From: Flexivirga meconopsidis
Lineage (GTDB): Bacteria; Actinomycetota; Actinomycetes; Actinomycetales; Dermatophilaceae
Length of the DNA: 64,000 nt
NCBI RefSeq assembly: GCF_026162425.1
Contig: NZ_JAOBQJ010000005.1
Coordinates: forward strand, 310,001 to 374,000
Direction: 5' to 3'
Under the pieces are notes generated by a model. It was not told the DNA's origin. It ran no database searches and worked only from the letters and a program-made list of their open reading frames with translations. The number at the start of each line of letters is the position of its first letter. The first letter of the stretch is position 1. A program made the position numbers and the translations under genes. Positions 20,846 through 31,220 of this stretch are shown piece by piece.

Positions 20846-21268
20846 ATGACCCTCGTGAAGCAGCTGCTCGGTGCACTCGCGGTCGCCCTTGTGCTGTGCG
20901 GGTGCGCGAGCGACGACCTGGCAGCGCAGACCGACCCGGTCCAGGTCGCGTTCAAGCGCCGCGCGCCGATGCACTCGTGCGGGAAAACCGAGCTACCGCA
21001 AGGCAGTGCGAGCGTCATGCCCGCGGCGATGACCAACTGTCTGCAGACCGCCCGCGCCCGTCACGAAACCGCGGAGGCGCGGATCACCCAGCGGACGACC
21101 GAGGGCGATCCGATCGTGACCTATCTGCGGGTTCGCGCCGACGGCACGTTCGAGTTCTACGTGGATTCGACCAAGGACAAGTTCGGCCTGCGGCAGTGGC
21201 AGTATTCCGACAGCAACTGCAGCGCAACCGATCCACTGCTGCAGCAGATCTGTTCTCCCGCCGGCTGA
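20846..21268 (+). CDS. Putative lipoprotein of unknown function
   Basis: A 140-residue protein with a short signal peptide and a lipobox (ALVLCGCAS) that would lipidate Cys18 or Cys20. The mature part has several cysteines (about residues 45, 65, 124 and 135) that could pair, and a TYLRVRADGTFEFYVDSTKD stretch resembling a beta-rich domain. The ATG at 20846 has no strong ribosome site; a GTG three codons later is an alternative. I do not recognise the family. It stands alone between the divergent MDR gene and a convergent Tat protein. Confidence 0.65.
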   Translation: MTLVKQLLGALAVALVLCGCASDDLAAQTDPVQVAFKRRAPMHSCGKTELPQGSASVMPAAMTNCLQTARARHETAEARITQRTTEGDPIVTYLRVRADGTFEFYVDSTKDKFGLRQWQYSDSNCSATDPLLQQICSPAG

Positions 21269-21292
21269 ATGCACCGGCACCGACCACCGGAG

Positions 21293-22360
21293 TTAATGGC
21301 CGAAGGACTCCTGTCCGGTGCGCCGCTGTTCCGGCCCGGTCTGGCCTCCGTCCGCCTTGGCCACCCACGTCTGGCCGCCGGTCCACCCATACGCGCTCTG
21401 CTGCGGCGGGGTGATGTCGGCGTAGTCGAGGGTGAACTCCACGACATCACCACCACCGACCTGACCGACGATCGGGAACGCCACGAGGAGTTGGTCGTAG
21501 TAGTCGTCCACGGTCGCCTTCGGCGGGCCGAAGACGTCCGCGGGCACCCCATTGATCGTGGTGCCGGCAATCGTGATCGCGCTCGCCGTCGACGCCGGCG
21601 TCGTGGTCTCGATGGCCTGGTCGGTCGGTATGCCGGCCGGCCCGACCGAGGTCAGCTGGCCCCGCTCCGGACGACGGAAGCTAGTGCCATCGGCGAGCGT
21701 CCGGGTCTGCCAGGAGAGCGGCTTGACGATCGCGCCCCAGATCTGCGCAGGCCCTTCGTCGGAAGCAGGCAGGTCCCGAATGTTGTTGGCGGCGTTGGCA
21801 TCTCCTGCCGGTGGCATGAGCTGCCACACCTCATTCGCGGGTGCGTCGACGCCGTCCCTCGGATACTCAGCCAGGAAGGTTGTCTTGAGCCAGACTCCGT
21901 AGCCGGAGTAGGAGTCAGTGCCCGGGGGGATCGTCTCGGGCACGGTGACGGTGACCGTCGTGGTGTTGCCGTTCACCGACCGCGACTCGATCGGCAGATC
22001 GGTTCTCGCGTCGTTCGTGGCCTGCCATGCGCCGCTCACGCTGTCGATGCGGAAGAGTCGATTGTCCAGCGTGATGGTGAGCGGGAAGCCGCCCGGCGCG
22101 GGCACGCTTCCGTGATTGGCGACGATCCACGCAATCGGGGCGCCCACTTGGTAGATGTGGGTGAAATCGCCGTTGTAGACGATGTAGGAATCCCCCAGTT
22201 GCGGTGGGTCGAGCACCAGATCGAAGCCTGCCGGGCTCGCCGAAGCGCTCGGCGCCGCGACCGCGGTCGCGACGACAGGTGCCACCCATGCACCCGCGAC
22301 AATCGTGCGACGCGCCACCCCATCCTTGCCGCCCTCCCGACGGCGTGCTGCATCAGACAT
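21293..22360 (-). CDS. Exported (Tat-type signal) protein of unknown function
   Basis: A 355-residue exported protein. The N-terminus has two arginine pairs, with VARRTIVAGAWVAPVVATAV followed by an AxA cleavage site near residue 40, which fits a Tat-like signal. The mature part looks beta-rich: ITLDNRLFRIDSVSGAW and NTTTVTVTVPETIPPGT resemble Ig-like or DUF11-type repeats, and it lacks obvious catalytic motifs. GGAGATGTG precedes the ATG at 22360. It is divergent from the large carboxylase gene (219 bp between starts). Function unknown; an extracytoplasmic structural or adhesion role is only a guess. Confidence 0.7.
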   Translation of the reverse strand: MSDAARRREGGKDGVARRTIVAGAWVAPVVATAVAAPSASASPAGFDLVLDPPQLGDSYIVYNGDFTHIYQVGAPIAWIVANHGSVPAPGGFPLTITLDNRLFRIDSVSGAWQATNDARTDLPIESRSVNGNTTTVTVTVPETIPPGTDSYSGYGVWLKTTFLAEYPRDGVDAPANEVWQLMPPAGDANAANNIRDLPASDEGPAQIWGAIVKPLSWQTRTLADGTSFRRPERGQLTSVGPAGIPTDQAIETTTPASTASAITIAGTTINGVPADVFGPPKATVDDYYDQLLVAFPIVGQVGGGDVVEFTLDYADITPPQQSAYGWTGGQTWVAKADGGQTGPEQRRTGQESFGH

Positions 22361-22477
22361 CACATCTCCATTCCCCCTGGACGCGGACTTCCCCAAGCCG
22401 CGTGCTGTTCAGTCTTCAGACCGACGACGCGTCGACCTGACCGGTTCCACCTGGCCGATGCCGGCGCAACTCGGGCA

Positions 22478-22489
22478 CACCAATTGGTG
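22478..22489. promoter_or_regulatory. Short perfect palindrome upstream of the carboxylase
   Basis: CACCAATTGGTG is a 12-bp perfect palindrome in the 219-bp divergent region between the exported protein and the carboxylase, 91 bp before the carboxylase ATG. It may be an operator half of an acyl-CoA-responsive regulator, but nothing else supports that. Confidence 0.3.
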
Positions 22490-22579
22490 GGTTACTCGCG
22501 CGTTCGGGTGCGAGCCTGAGAACCTTGGCTCCTGGCGACTGACGCCGTCGCCGAACCGACCCGGAGGTAACCACCCGCG

Positions 22580-25500
22580 ATGTTCTCGCGTATTGCCATC
22601 GTCAACCGCGGTGAAGCCGCGATGCGACTCATCCACGCTGTCCGTGATCTCAACGCACAGGCGGGCCGGGGTGGGCATTACATCGAGACGGTCGCGCTGC
22701 ACACCGAGGGCGAACGGCATGCGATGTTCGTGCGCGAGGCGGACCTCGCGGTGAACCTCGGTCCCGCCTCCGCACGGCCCTACCTGGATCACTCCCTGCT
22801 GGAGCGCGCACTGCGCGACAGCGGCGCCGACGCGGCCTGGGTCGGTTGGGGATTCGTTGCCGAGGACGCCGATTTCGCCGCCATGTGCGCACGCATCGGC
22901 GTCACTTTCATCGGGCCCAGCCCGGAGGCGATGCGCAAACTCGGCGACAAGATCGGCTCCAAGCTGATCGCCGAGGAGGTCGGCGTGCCCGTAGCCCCGT
23001 GGAGTCGCGGCGGCGTCGACACCCTGGACGACGCGAAGGCGGCGGCCGCCCGGATCGGATACCCGTTGATGCTCAAGGCCACCGCAGGCGGCGGCGGTCG
23101 CGGCATCCGCAAGGTCACCTCTGACGCGGAGCTGACCGACGCCTACGAGCGCACCCGCGACGAGGCCGAGCGTGCCTTCGGCTCGGGAGTGGTCTTCCTC
23201 GAGCAGCTGGTCACCGGAGCGCGGCACGTCGAAGTGCAGGTCATCGCCGACGGCCAGGGCACCGCGTGGGCCATCGGCGTGCGTGACTGCTCGGTGCAGC
23301 GCCGCAACCAGAAAATCATCGAGGAGTCGGCCTCTCCCCTGCTCGACGAGACGCAGACCGCCGAGTTGAAGGCCAGCGCCGAACGACTCGCGATCGCCGT
23401 CGGGTATGCCGGGGCCGGCACCGTCGAGTTCCTCTACCACCCGCAGGATCGACGATTCGCCTTCCTCGAGGTCAACACTCGCCTGCAGGTCGAGCACCCG
23501 ATCACCGAGGCCACCACCGACACCGACCTGGTGCGGCTGCAGTTGCACGTCGCCTCCGGAGGTCGCCTCGACGGCGACAAGCCGGCCGAGAAGGGCCACG
23601 CCGTCGAGGCGCGACTCAACGCCGAGGACCCCGACCGCGACTTCGCCCCGTCGCCCGGGCACATCGCGCGACTCGACCTGCCCGCGGGCCCCGGCATACG
23701 GGTTGACACGGGTGTGGCAGAAGGAGATTCGATCCCGGCCGACTTCGACTCGATGATCGCCAAGATCATCGCGTTCGGGCGCGACCGGGACAAGGCACTG
23801 GCGCGGTTGCGGCGCGCGATGGGTGAGACGACCGTGGTCATCGACGGGGGCGCCACCAACAAGAGCTTTGTGCTCGACCTGCTCGACGCTCCCGAGGTGA
23901 TCGACGGTTCTGCCGACACCGGCTGGATCGACCGCACCCGCGCCGCGGGTGGTCTCGTCGCGCACCGCTACTCGGGAATCGCCCTGGTAGCAGCCGGTAT
24001 TCAGGCATACGAGCTGCACGAGTCGGTCGAGCGCGCCCGGTTGCTGGAGACCGCACGCGGCGGTCGGCCGCAGGTCCAGCACAAGGGTGGCCGCACGATC
24101 GATCTGAAGCTGCGCGGCACGTCATACAAGCTGACCGTGTCCCGCATCGGACCGCACCGCTTCCGGGTGACGATCGCGACCGCCGGCATCGAGCAGACGG
24201 TCGACGCCGACGTCGAGCAGCTCGACGATTACAAGAGCCGGATCACCGTCGGCGACCACGCTCACCGCGTGACCTCCGCCAGCCACGGGCCGGTCCAGCT
24301 GATCGAGGTCGACGGCGTCGCCCACCGCATCAGCATCGATGAGGGCGGCGTGTTGCGCTCTCCCGCACCGGCACTCGTCGTGGCGACCCCCGCTCCGGTC
24401 GGCATTGAGGTCGAGCAGGGCGCCCCGGTCGTTGTGCTCGAATCCATGAAGATGGAGACCGTCCTGCCGGCACCGTTCCCGGCACGGGTGAAGGAGCTGC
24501 TGGTCGCTTCCGGCAGCCAGGTCGAAACCGGTGCCCCCCTGGTCCGCCTCGAACCGCTCGGTGAGGCCGACGAGGTGATCGACGCCAGCGGTGTGGATGA
24601 GGTGGACCTCGACTTGCCTCCCGCATCCTCCGACAGCGACCCGGCACGGCACGCCAGACGACTCACGGCCGACCTGACCTCCATGCTCCTCGGGTACGAC
24701 GTCGACCCCCGCGACGAAGGGCGCGCCCTCGCCGACTATCTGACCCTTCGCGATACGGCTGCTGCACAAGGGTTTTCGAGCATCGACGAAGAGATATCAC
24801 TGCTCGGCACCTTCGCCGACTTCGCCGACCTGTCGCGCAATCGCCCGGCCGACGACGACCAGCACCTGGACGACCGGGTGCACAGTCCTCGCGAGCATTA
24901 CCACGCCTACCTGCAGAGCCTGGACCCCGACCGCGCGGCCCTGCCGCAGGCTTTCCGCGACCGGTTGCTGCAGGTGCTCAGGCATTACGGCGTCAGCTCA
25001 CTCGATCGCACCCCGGACCTCGAATCGGCGGTCTTCCGGATCTTCCTGACCCAGCAGCGATCTGCGCCGGATCTGCAACTGGTGACCACCCTGCTGCAGC
25101 AGTGGATCGCTCAGCCACCACCGGCTCCGGAGTCGGGTGCAGCAGTGCGCGATGTGCTGGACCGGCTGGTCTGGTCGACCCAGTTGCGTTTCCCGGCGAT
25201 CGGTGACCTGGCCCGCAGTGTGCGGTTCCGGTGGTTCGACCAGCCGGCGGTGGACGCCGAACGCGCCAAAGTGCTCGAGGGTGTGCGGGACGAGCTTGCC
25301 GCCATCACCGGTGCACCAGTCGGCACCGAGCGGGACCGGCGCACGGACGAGTTGGCCGCCATACCGGAACAATTGGTGCGCTTCCTCGCCGAACGCATCG
25401 ACGGCCCGGAGCTGCCGCAGGACGAACCGATGCTCGCGGTGCTGATCAAGCGGCACTACCGCGGCTACGGCATGCATGACCTGCGCGAGTCTTCGGTTGG

Positions 25501-28075
25501 CACAAGGCCATTCGCGTCTGCCGACTATGTGCTCGACGACCGGAAGACTCACGTGGTGTCCACCATCGGTCGAGTCAGCGAACTCACCCCGGGCAGCGAG
25601 TTGGTCGAAGCGGTCGCTGCGCAAGTCGTCAAGACGCCGGCGGGTTCGCAGGGTGTGGTCGACCTCTACCTCGCCTGGCCCGACGCCCCGGACTGCGCCG
25701 ACGAGGCCTCCGATGCACTGCGGTCCATGTTGGAGCCGCTCGGGTTTGCGCACGACGTGCGACGGGTGTCGCTCGCGGTCTCACCAGGCGAGGGAAAACC
25801 GGTGGGCTACTTCATCTTCCGGCCGCAGCCGGACGGCTCGCTCGCCGAGGACGTGCTGGTGCGTGGCGTGCACCCGATGGTCGGCCGCCGCCTCAACCTG
25901 TGGCGACTGCGCGACTTCGACATCACGAGACTCGAGGCACCGGAGGACGTGCTGCTCTACCGGTGTGTCGCACGCGACAACGAGTCGGACAAGCGGCTCG
26001 TCGCGCTGGCCCAGGTGCGGCAGCTGACCGTCACCACCGACGATGCCGGGCAGGTCACTGGCCTGCCGCACGCCGAGCGGGCAATCTCCAACTGCCTGGA
26101 GGCAATTCGCCGGGTGCGTGCCGAGGGCAGCGCCGTCTACGACATGAACTACGTGTGGGTGCACATCTGGCCGACCATCGAAGCCGACCTGGATCAGCTC
26201 ACCTCGCTGAAGGACCGGATCGCTCCGGTGACCGCGCGGGCCGGCGTGGAGGAGGTCGTCGTCGACGGCACCGTTGCCTTCCCGTCCGGGCCGGAGGCGG
26301 TGTCGGCCAGCTTCCACTTCGAGCCGGGCTCCGGGGTGGTCTCCACGCTCGGCGGTCGGCCGACTGAGCGGTTGCGGCCGCTGGATGACTACGACCGCAA
26401 GGTCGCTCGGGCTCGTTCTCGCGGAACGGTCTACCCCTATGAGCTGTTCCGGATGCTCGCCGGTCCGCAGGGCCAGGTCGTGGAGTACGACCTGGACGAC
26501 ACCGGCCGCCTCGTGCCGGTGGACCGGCCCGCCGGGTTGAACAAGGCCGGCATCGTCGCCGCCGTCGTGAGCACGCCGACCGAGCGCTACCCCGAAGGCG
26601 TGAAACGCGTGCTGCTGTGCGGAGATCCGCTGCGCGCACTCGGTGCGCTATCCGAGGCCGAATGCGCCCGGGTGATCGCCGCGATCGACCTCGCGGATGA
26701 GTTGAGTGTGCCGATCGAGTGGTATGCCGTGTCTGCGGGCGCGCGCATCTCGATGGAGTCCGGCACCGAGAACATGGACTGGGTGGCCAAGGCACTCAAG
26801 CGGATCGTGGAGTTCACCCAGACCGGCGGTGAGATCAACATCGTCGTCGCGGGCATCAACGTCGGCGCGCAACCCTATTGGAATGCCGAGGCGACGATGC
26901 TGATGCACACCAAGGGTGTGCTGGTGATGACGCCGGATAGCGCCATGGTGCTGACCGGCAAGCAGTCGCTCGATTTCTCCGGTGGTGTGTCGGCCGAGGA
27001 CAACTACGGCATCGGTGGTTACGACCGGGTGATGGGCCCGAACGGCCAGGCGCAGTATTGGGCCGCGGATCTGGCGGGTGCGCACCGCATCCTGATGACT
27101 CACTACGACCACACGTATGCCGCCTCCGGTGAGTCCGGTCCCCGTCGCGCCGCGACCACCGACCCGGTCGACCGCGACGTGACGAGTTACCCGCACGATC
27201 CGGCCGATGCCGGGTTCAGCACGGTCGGCGACATCTTCTCCACCAGCGCGAACCCGGACCGCAAGAAGCCCTTCGACATACGCACCGTGATGGCGGCACT
27301 CGCCGACCAGGATCACGAGACGTTGGAGCGCTGGGCCGGCATGGCGGACGCCGAGACGTCCGTGGTGTGGGACGCGCACCTCGGCGGGATCCCGGTCACC
27401 CTGATCGGCATCGAGTCCAAGCCGACCCCGCGGCGGGGCTTCCCGCCCACGGACGGCCCGGACGTCTACACCGGCGGCACGCTCTTCCCGAAGTCGTCGA
27501 AGAAGACCGCTCGCGCGATCAACGCGGCAAGCGGCGTGCGACCGGTCGTCGTGCTGGCGAACCTGTCCGGCTTCGACGGCTCACCGGAGTCGATGCGCAG
27601 CGTCCAGCTGGAGTACGGCGCCGAGATCGGCCGGGCGATCGTCAACTTCGACGGCCCGATCGTGTTCTGCGTGATCTCCCGCTACCACGGCGGCGCGTTT
27701 GTGGTCTTCTCCAAGACCCTCAATCCCCGTATGACGGTGCTCGCGGTCGAAGGGTCATTCGCGTCGGTGATCGGCGGCGCTCCGGCCGCGGCCGTCGTCT
27801 TCACCCGCGACGTCGACGCCCGCACCGCGCAGGACCCGCGGGTGCGCGACCTGCAGCAGCGGCTGACTGCTGCCACCGAGTCCGAACGCGCCTCACTGGC
27901 AACCGAATTGGCGCAGATGTGGCAGGAGGTGCGCAGCGAGAAGCTGTCCGAGGTGGCGACCGAGTTCGACCGCAAGCACGACATCCACCGCGCGGTGCAG
28001 GTCGGCTCGGTGGACGCGGTGATCGAGGGCACCGAACTACGCCCGCGCATCATCGCCGCACTCGAGGAGCAGTAG
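22580..28075 (+). CDS. Single-chain multidomain acyl-CoA carboxylase (BC-BCCP-CT fusion)
   Basis: A 1831-residue biotin-dependent carboxylase that should make a malonyl-CoA-type product. An N-terminal biotin carboxylase (about 1-500) has the ATP-grasp glycine loop KATAGGGGRGIRKV from residue 166, EVNTRLQVEHPITE and HAVEARLNAEDP near 340. A biotin carrier domain follows, with ESMKMET biotinylated at Lys624. A long central region (about 700-1270) precedes a carboxyltransferase with GARISMESGTENMDWV near 1386, QSLDFSGGVSAEDNYGIGGYD, and SRYHGGAFVVFSKTLNPRM near 1700. BCCP placed between BC and CT is the eukaryotic ACC order; actinobacterial enzymes usually split these over AccA/AccD chains. GGAGG lies 11 bp before the ATG. 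The exact acyl-CoA substrate is not visible. Confidence 0.9.
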   Translation: MFSRIAIVNRGEAAMRLIHAVRDLNAQAGRGGHYIETVALHTEGERHAMFVREADLAVNLGPASARPYLDHSLLERALRDSGADAAWVGWGFVAEDADFAAMCARIGVTFIGPSPEAMRKLGDKIGSKLIAEEVGVPVAPWSRGGVDTLDDAKAAAARIGYPLMLKATAGGGGRGIRKVTSDAELTDAYERTRDEAERAFGSGVVFLEQLVTGARHVEVQVIADGQGTAWAIGVRDCSVQRRNQKIIEESASPLLDETQTAELKASAERLAIAVGYAGAGTVEFLYHPQDRRFAFLEVNTRLQVEHPITEATTDTDLVRLQLHVASGGRLDGDKPAEKGHAVEARLNAEDPDRDFAPSPGHIARLDLPAGPGIRVDTGVAEGDSIPADFDSMIAKIIAFGRDRDKALARLRRAMGETTVVIDGGATNKSFVLDLLDAPEVIDGSADTGWIDRTRAAGGLVAHRYSGIALVAAGIQAYELHESVERARLLETARGGRPQVQHKGGRTIDLKLRGTSYKLTVSRIGPHRFRVTIATAGIEQTVDADVEQLDDYKSRITVGDHAHRVTSASHGPVQLIEVDGVAHRISIDEGGVLRSPAPALVVATPAPVGIEVEQGAPVVVLESMKMETVLPAPFPARVKELLVASGSQVETGAPLVRLEPLGEADEVIDASGVDEVDLDLPPASSDSDPARHARRLTADLTSMLLGYDVDPRDEGRALADYLTLRDTAAAQGFSSIDEEISLLGTFADFADLSRNRPADDDQHLDDRVHSPREHYHAYLQSLDPDRAALPQAFRDRLLQVLRHYGVSSLDRTPDLESAVFRIFLTQQRSAPDLQLVTTLLQQWIAQPPPAPESGAAVRDVLDRLVWSTQLRFPAIGDLARSVRFRWFDQPAVDAERAKVLEGVRDELAAITGAPVGTERDRRTDELAAIPEQLVRFLAERIDGPELPQDEPMLAVLIKRHYRGYGMHDLRESSVGTRPFASADYVLDDRKTHVVSTIGRVSELTPGSELVEAVAAQVVKTPAGSQGVVDLYLAWPDAPDCADEASDALRSMLEPLGFAHDVRRVSLAVSPGEGKPVGYFIFRPQPDGSLAEDVLVRGVHPMVGRRLNLWRLRDFDITRLEAPEDVLLYRCVARDNESDKRLVALAQVRQLTVTTDDAGQVTGLPHAERAISNCLEAIRRVRAEGSAVYDMNYVWVHIWPTIEADLDQLTSLKDRIAPVTARAGVEEVVVDGTVAFPSGPEAVSASFHFEPGSGVVSTLGGRPTERLRPLDDYDRKVARARSRGTVYPYELFRMLAGPQGQVVEYDLDDTGRLVPVDRPAGLNKAGIVAAVVSTPTERYPEGVKRVLLCGDPLRALGALSEAECARVIAAIDLADELSVPIEWYAVSAGARISMESGTENMDWVAKALKRIVEFTQTGGEINIVVAGINVGAQPYWNAEATMLMHTKGVLVMTPDSAMVLTGKQSLDFSGGVSAEDNYGIGGYDRVMGPNGQAQYWAADLAGAHRILMTHYDHTYAASGESGPRRAATTDPVDRDVTSYPHDPADAGFSTVGDIFSTSANPDRKKPFDIRTVMAALADQDHETLERWAGMADAETSVVWDAHLGGIPVTLIGIESKPTPRRGFPPTDGPDVYTGGTLFPKSSKKTARAINAASGVRPVVVLANLSGFDGSPESMRSVQLEYGAEIGRAIVNFDGPIVFCVISRYHGGAFVVFSKTLNPRMTVLAVEGSFASVIGGAPAAAVVFTRDVDARTAQDPRVRDLQQRLTAATESERASLATELAQMWQEVRSEKLSEVATEFDRKHDIHRAVQVGSVDAVIEGTELRPRIIAALEEQ

Positions 28076-28112
28076 GACGCGCGGCCCCCTTCCCGCCGAG
28101 CGGACCACTTAA

Positions 28113-28170
28113 CGCCGAGAGGCCCACATATTCGCCCCCTCGGGGAGCGAAATATGTGGGCCTCTCGGCG
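28113..28170. terminator. Long hairpin between convergent genes
   Basis: Arms 28113-28135 and 28147-28170 pair over 23 bp with one bulge. The loop itself closes as CCCC-TC-GGGG, giving a 58-nt hairpin. It lies between the stops of the carboxylase (28075, plus) and infB (28200, minus), so it can end transcription from both sides. Confidence 0.7.
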
Positions 28171-28179
28171 ATTACTGAG

Positions 28180-28195
28180 CCTCTCGACGGAGAGG
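28180..28195 (-). terminator. Short hairpin directly after infB
   Basis: CCTCTC and GAGAGG pair across a GACG loop 5 bp past the infB stop. It shares the CCTCTCGRCG-like sequence with the larger hairpin beside it, so alternative pairing between the two is possible. Confidence 0.4.
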
Positions 28196-28199
28196 ATCG

Positions 28200-31082
28200 T
28201 CAGTCGCGGGGCTTCTCGCGCATCTCGTAGGTCGCGATCAGGTCGCCGATCTGCAGGTCGTTGTACGACCCGAGGTTGATACCGCACTCGTAGCCTTCGC
28301 GGACCTCGGTGACGTCGTCCTTGAACCGGCGCAGGCCGGTGATCTCGACGTTCTCCGAGATGACCGTGCCGCCACGGGTGATCCGCGCCTTCGAGCCACG
28401 CTTGATCTCACCCGACTGCACCAGCGAACCGGCGATGTTGCCGAACTTGCTGGATCGGAAGATCTCGCGGATCTCGGCGGTGCCGAGTTCGACCTCTTCG
28501 TACTCCGGCTTGAGCATGCCCTTGAGCGCCTGCTCGATCTCCTCGATGGCCTGGTAGATCACCGAGTAGTAGCGGATCTCGACGCCCTCCTTGTCGGCAT
28601 ACTCCGCGTTCTGACCCTCGGCTCGCACGTTGAAGCCGATGATCACCGCGTTGGAGGCCACCGCAAGGTTGATGTTGTTCATCGTGATCGCACCGACACC
28701 GCGGTCGATGATGCGCAGGTCGACCTCGTCGCCGACGTCGATCTGCATGAGGGCGTCTTCCAACGCCTCCACCGAACCGGACACGTCGCCCTTGAGGATG
28801 AGGTTGAGCGTCTCGACCTTGCCGGCCGCGAGCGCGTCGTTGAGGTCCTCGAGGCTGATCCGCTTGCGGGCCTTGGCGAGCGACGCCTGGCGGTCGGCCG
28901 CCTCGCGCTTCTCGGCGATCTGCCGCGCGGTGCGGTCGTCGGGCGCCACGATGAACGTGTCGCCGGCGCGCGGCACCGAGGCCAGACCGGTCACCTGCAC
29001 CGGACGGGACGGGCCCGCCTCGGCCAGGTTGTTGCCGTGCTCGTCGAGCAGCGCGCGCACACGACCGTGTGCGGTGCCGGCGACGATGCCGTCACCGACG
29101 CGCAGCGTGCCGGACTGGACCAGGACGGTCGCGACGGCGCCGCGGCCACGGTCCAGGTTGGCCTCGATCGCGACACCCTGGGCGTCGCGGTCGGGGTTGG
29201 CGCGCAGGTCGAGCGCGGCGTCCGCGGTCAGCAGGACCGCCTCGAGTAGCCCGTCGATGTTCTGGCCCTGCTTGGCCGAGACGTCCACGAACATGGTGTC
29301 GCCGCCATACTCCTCGGCGATCAGGTTGTACTCGGTGAGCTGCTGACGCACCTTCGCCGGGTTGGCCCCGTCGACGTCGACCTTGTTGACGGCCACCACG
29401 ATCGGCAGGTCGGCTGCCTGCGCGTGGTTGAGCGCCTCGATGGTCTGCGGCATGACGCCGTCGTCGGCGGCGACCACCAGGATCGCGATGTCGGTGACCT
29501 TCGCACCGCGGGCACGCATGGCGGTGAACGCCTCGTGACCGGGAGTGTCGATGAAGGTGATCGCGCGGTCCTGACCCTCGTGGTCGACGTGCACCTGGTA
29601 GGCACCGATGTGCTGGGTGATGCCGCCGGCCTCGCCCGATTGCACGTCGGCGTGCCGGATGGCGTCCAGCAGGCGGGTCTTACCGTGGTCGACGTGACCC
29701 ATGACGGTCACGACCGGCGGACGCGGCTGCAGGTTCTCTTCGTCCTCCTCGGCGTCCAGGTCGATGTTGAAGGAGTTGAACAGCTCCTTCTCCTCGTCCT
29801 CCGGGGAAACGATCTGCACCTCGTAGCCGAGCTCGGAACCGAGCAGCTGGAAGGTGTCCTCGTCCAGCGACTGGGTCGCCGTGGCCATCTCGCCGAGGTG
29901 GAACAGCACGGTCACCAGCGACGCTGCATTGGCGTCGATGCGGTCGGCGAAGTCGGTCAGCGAGGCACCGCGGCGCAGGCGTACGACGGTGGACCCGTCG
30001 CCGCGAGGCACCTGCACACCACCAATGGTGGGCGCCTGCATCTGCTCGAACTCCTGGCGCTTGGCGCGCTTGGACTTGCGGCCGCGGACCTTTCCGCCGC
30101 CTCGACCGAACGCACCCTGAGTGCCGCCGCGCCCACCGGGACCGCGACCGCCCGGGCGACCGCCGAAACCGCCGCGCGGGCCGCCACCACCGGGACCGCC
30201 GCCACCAGGACCGCCACGGCCACCGCCGCGTGCCGGGCGCTCGCCCGGCCGCACGGCCGCGCGGTCGGGCATCATGCCCGGGTTGGGGCGGGCGCCGCCG
30301 GGGCGCGGACCACCGGCACCGGCCGCGGCACCACCCGGACGCGGCGCACCCGGGCGGGGACCACCGGCACCGGCGGCGCCGCCACGGCCCGAGGCGGGAC
30401 GCGGCATGCCCTGGCTGGACGAATAGGGGTTGTTGCCCGGGCGAGGGCTGCCCGAGCGCATGCCCTGGCTCGACGAGAACGGGTTGTTGCCCGGGCGCGG
30501 CGCGCCGCCGGGACGCGGAGCATTGCCGCCGCGAGCTGCGGGTCGGGCGCCCTGCTGGGCATCGCCCGGACGCGGGCGCGGACCCGGGCGGGGGCCGCCA
30601 CTCTCCCGAGCGGCCGGCGCCGGTGGGGCAGCCGGTGCTGCGGGCTCGGCTGCGGGGGCCGGCTTCGCCTTCGGCGCGGGAGCCGGGGCCGCCGGTGTCG
30701 GTGCAGCGGCTGCGGGAGCGGCCGGCTCAGCCGGAGCAGGTGCCGCCTTCGGGCCCGGCTTCGGACCCGGGGTCGCGGCCGCCTTCTTCGCCGGCGCCGG
30801 CGCAGGGGCCGGAGCGGGCGCCGGGGTCGTCGTCGCGGTCGCGCCGCTGGACGACTCACTCGTCGTGGTCTTCTTCGCGGTGGTCTTCTTGGCCGCGGGA
30901 GCCTCCGCATCGCCGGACTTCGCGCCGGCCGGCGGGTTTTCCTTGATCTTGCGCACCACCGGAGCCTCGATGGTCGAGCTCGCCGTCTTGACGAACTCGC
31001 CCTGCTCCTTCAGGTAGGCAAGCAAATCCTTGCTTGGCATTCCGAGCTCTTTTGCCAGCTCGTGAACCCGAACCTTAGCCAC
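28200..31082 (-). CDS. infB: Translation initiation factor IF-2
   Basis: A 960-residue GTPase that places initiator tRNA on the 30S subunit. The GTP-binding motifs are GHVDHGKT (near residue 460), DTPGHEAF and NKVD. C-terminal domains follow, with [14 protein letters not shown] and [15 protein letters not shown]. The N-terminal third is low-complexity and rich in Pro, Ala, Gly and Arg, as in other actinobacterial IF-2. It includes repeated [26 protein letters not shown] units and a long GGR-rich linker. The start is GTG at 31082 with AAGGAGAA directly upstream. rbfA and truB, usually next, are about 13 kb away; ylxR lies upstream. Confidence 0.97.
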   Translation of the reverse strand: MAKVRVHELAKELGMPSKDLLAYLKEQGEFVKTASSTIEAPVVRKIKENPPAGAKSGDAEAPAAKKTTAKKTTTSESSSGATATTTPAPAPAPAPAPAKKAAATPGPKPGPKAAPAPAEPAAPAAAAPTPAAPAPAPKAKPAPAAEPAAPAAPPAPAARESGGPRPGPRPRPGDAQQGARPAARGGNAPRPGGAPRPGNNPFSSSQGMRSGSPRPGNNPYSSSQGMPRPASGRGGAAGAGGPRPGAPRPGGAAAGAGGPRPGGARPNPGMMPDRAAVRPGERPARGGGRGGPGGGGPGGGGPRGGFGGRPGGRGPGGRGGTQGAFGRGGGKVRGRKSKRAKRQEFEQMQAPTIGGVQVPRGDGSTVVRLRRGASLTDFADRIDANAASLVTVLFHLGEMATATQSLDEDTFQLLGSELGYEVQIVSPEDEEKELFNSFNIDLDAEEDEENLQPRPPVVTVMGHVDHGKTRLLDAIRHADVQSGEAGGITQHIGAYQVHVDHEGQDRAITFIDTPGHEAFTAMRARGAKVTDIAILVVAADDGVMPQTIEALNHAQAADLPIVVAVNKVDVDGANPAKVRQQLTEYNLIAEEYGGDTMFVDVSAKQGQNIDGLLEAVLLTADAALDLRANPDRDAQGVAIEANLDRGRGAVATVLVQSGTLRVGDGIVAGTAHGRVRALLDEHGNNLAEAGPSRPVQVTGLASVPRAGDTFIVAPDDRTARQIAEKREAADRQASLAKARKRISLEDLNDALAAGKVETLNLILKGDVSGSVEALEDALMQIDVGDEVDLRIIDRGVGAITMNNINLAVASNAVIIGFNVRAEGQNAEYADKEGVEIRYYSVIYQAIEEIEQALKGMLKPEYEEVELGTAEIREIFRSSKFGNIAGSLVQSGEIKRGSKARITRGGTVISENVEITGLRRFKDDVTEVREGYECGINLGSYNDLQIGDLIATYEMREKPRD

Positions 31083-31101
31083 ACTTCTCCTTGGAATCGC
31101 G

Positions 31102-31145
31102 GCGGTCCGGGCGGGCCGGCCAAAAAGCCGGGCAGCATGGACCGC
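31102..31145 (-). other. Potential hairpin in the infB leader
   Basis: GCGGTCC at 31102-31108 pairs with GGACCGC at 31139-31145, enclosing a GC-rich insert with an A5 run. It lies 20-63 bases upstream of the infB GTG in the 138-bp gap after ylxR. It could be a leader structure; no regulatory class is recognised. Confidence 0.25.
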
Positions 31146-31220
31146 CAGTTAGGGGTGCTTCATCGCTGAGTACTCATCGGGTGCTCATCAGCGTCATACC
31201 CGCTTTCGGTCAGTTACCAC

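Noticed and set aside
29424-31169. 581-codon plus-strand frame across infB
   Set aside because: Antisense of the Pro/Ala/Gly/Arg-rich IF-2 region; its Thr/Ala/Arg runs are a composition artefact.
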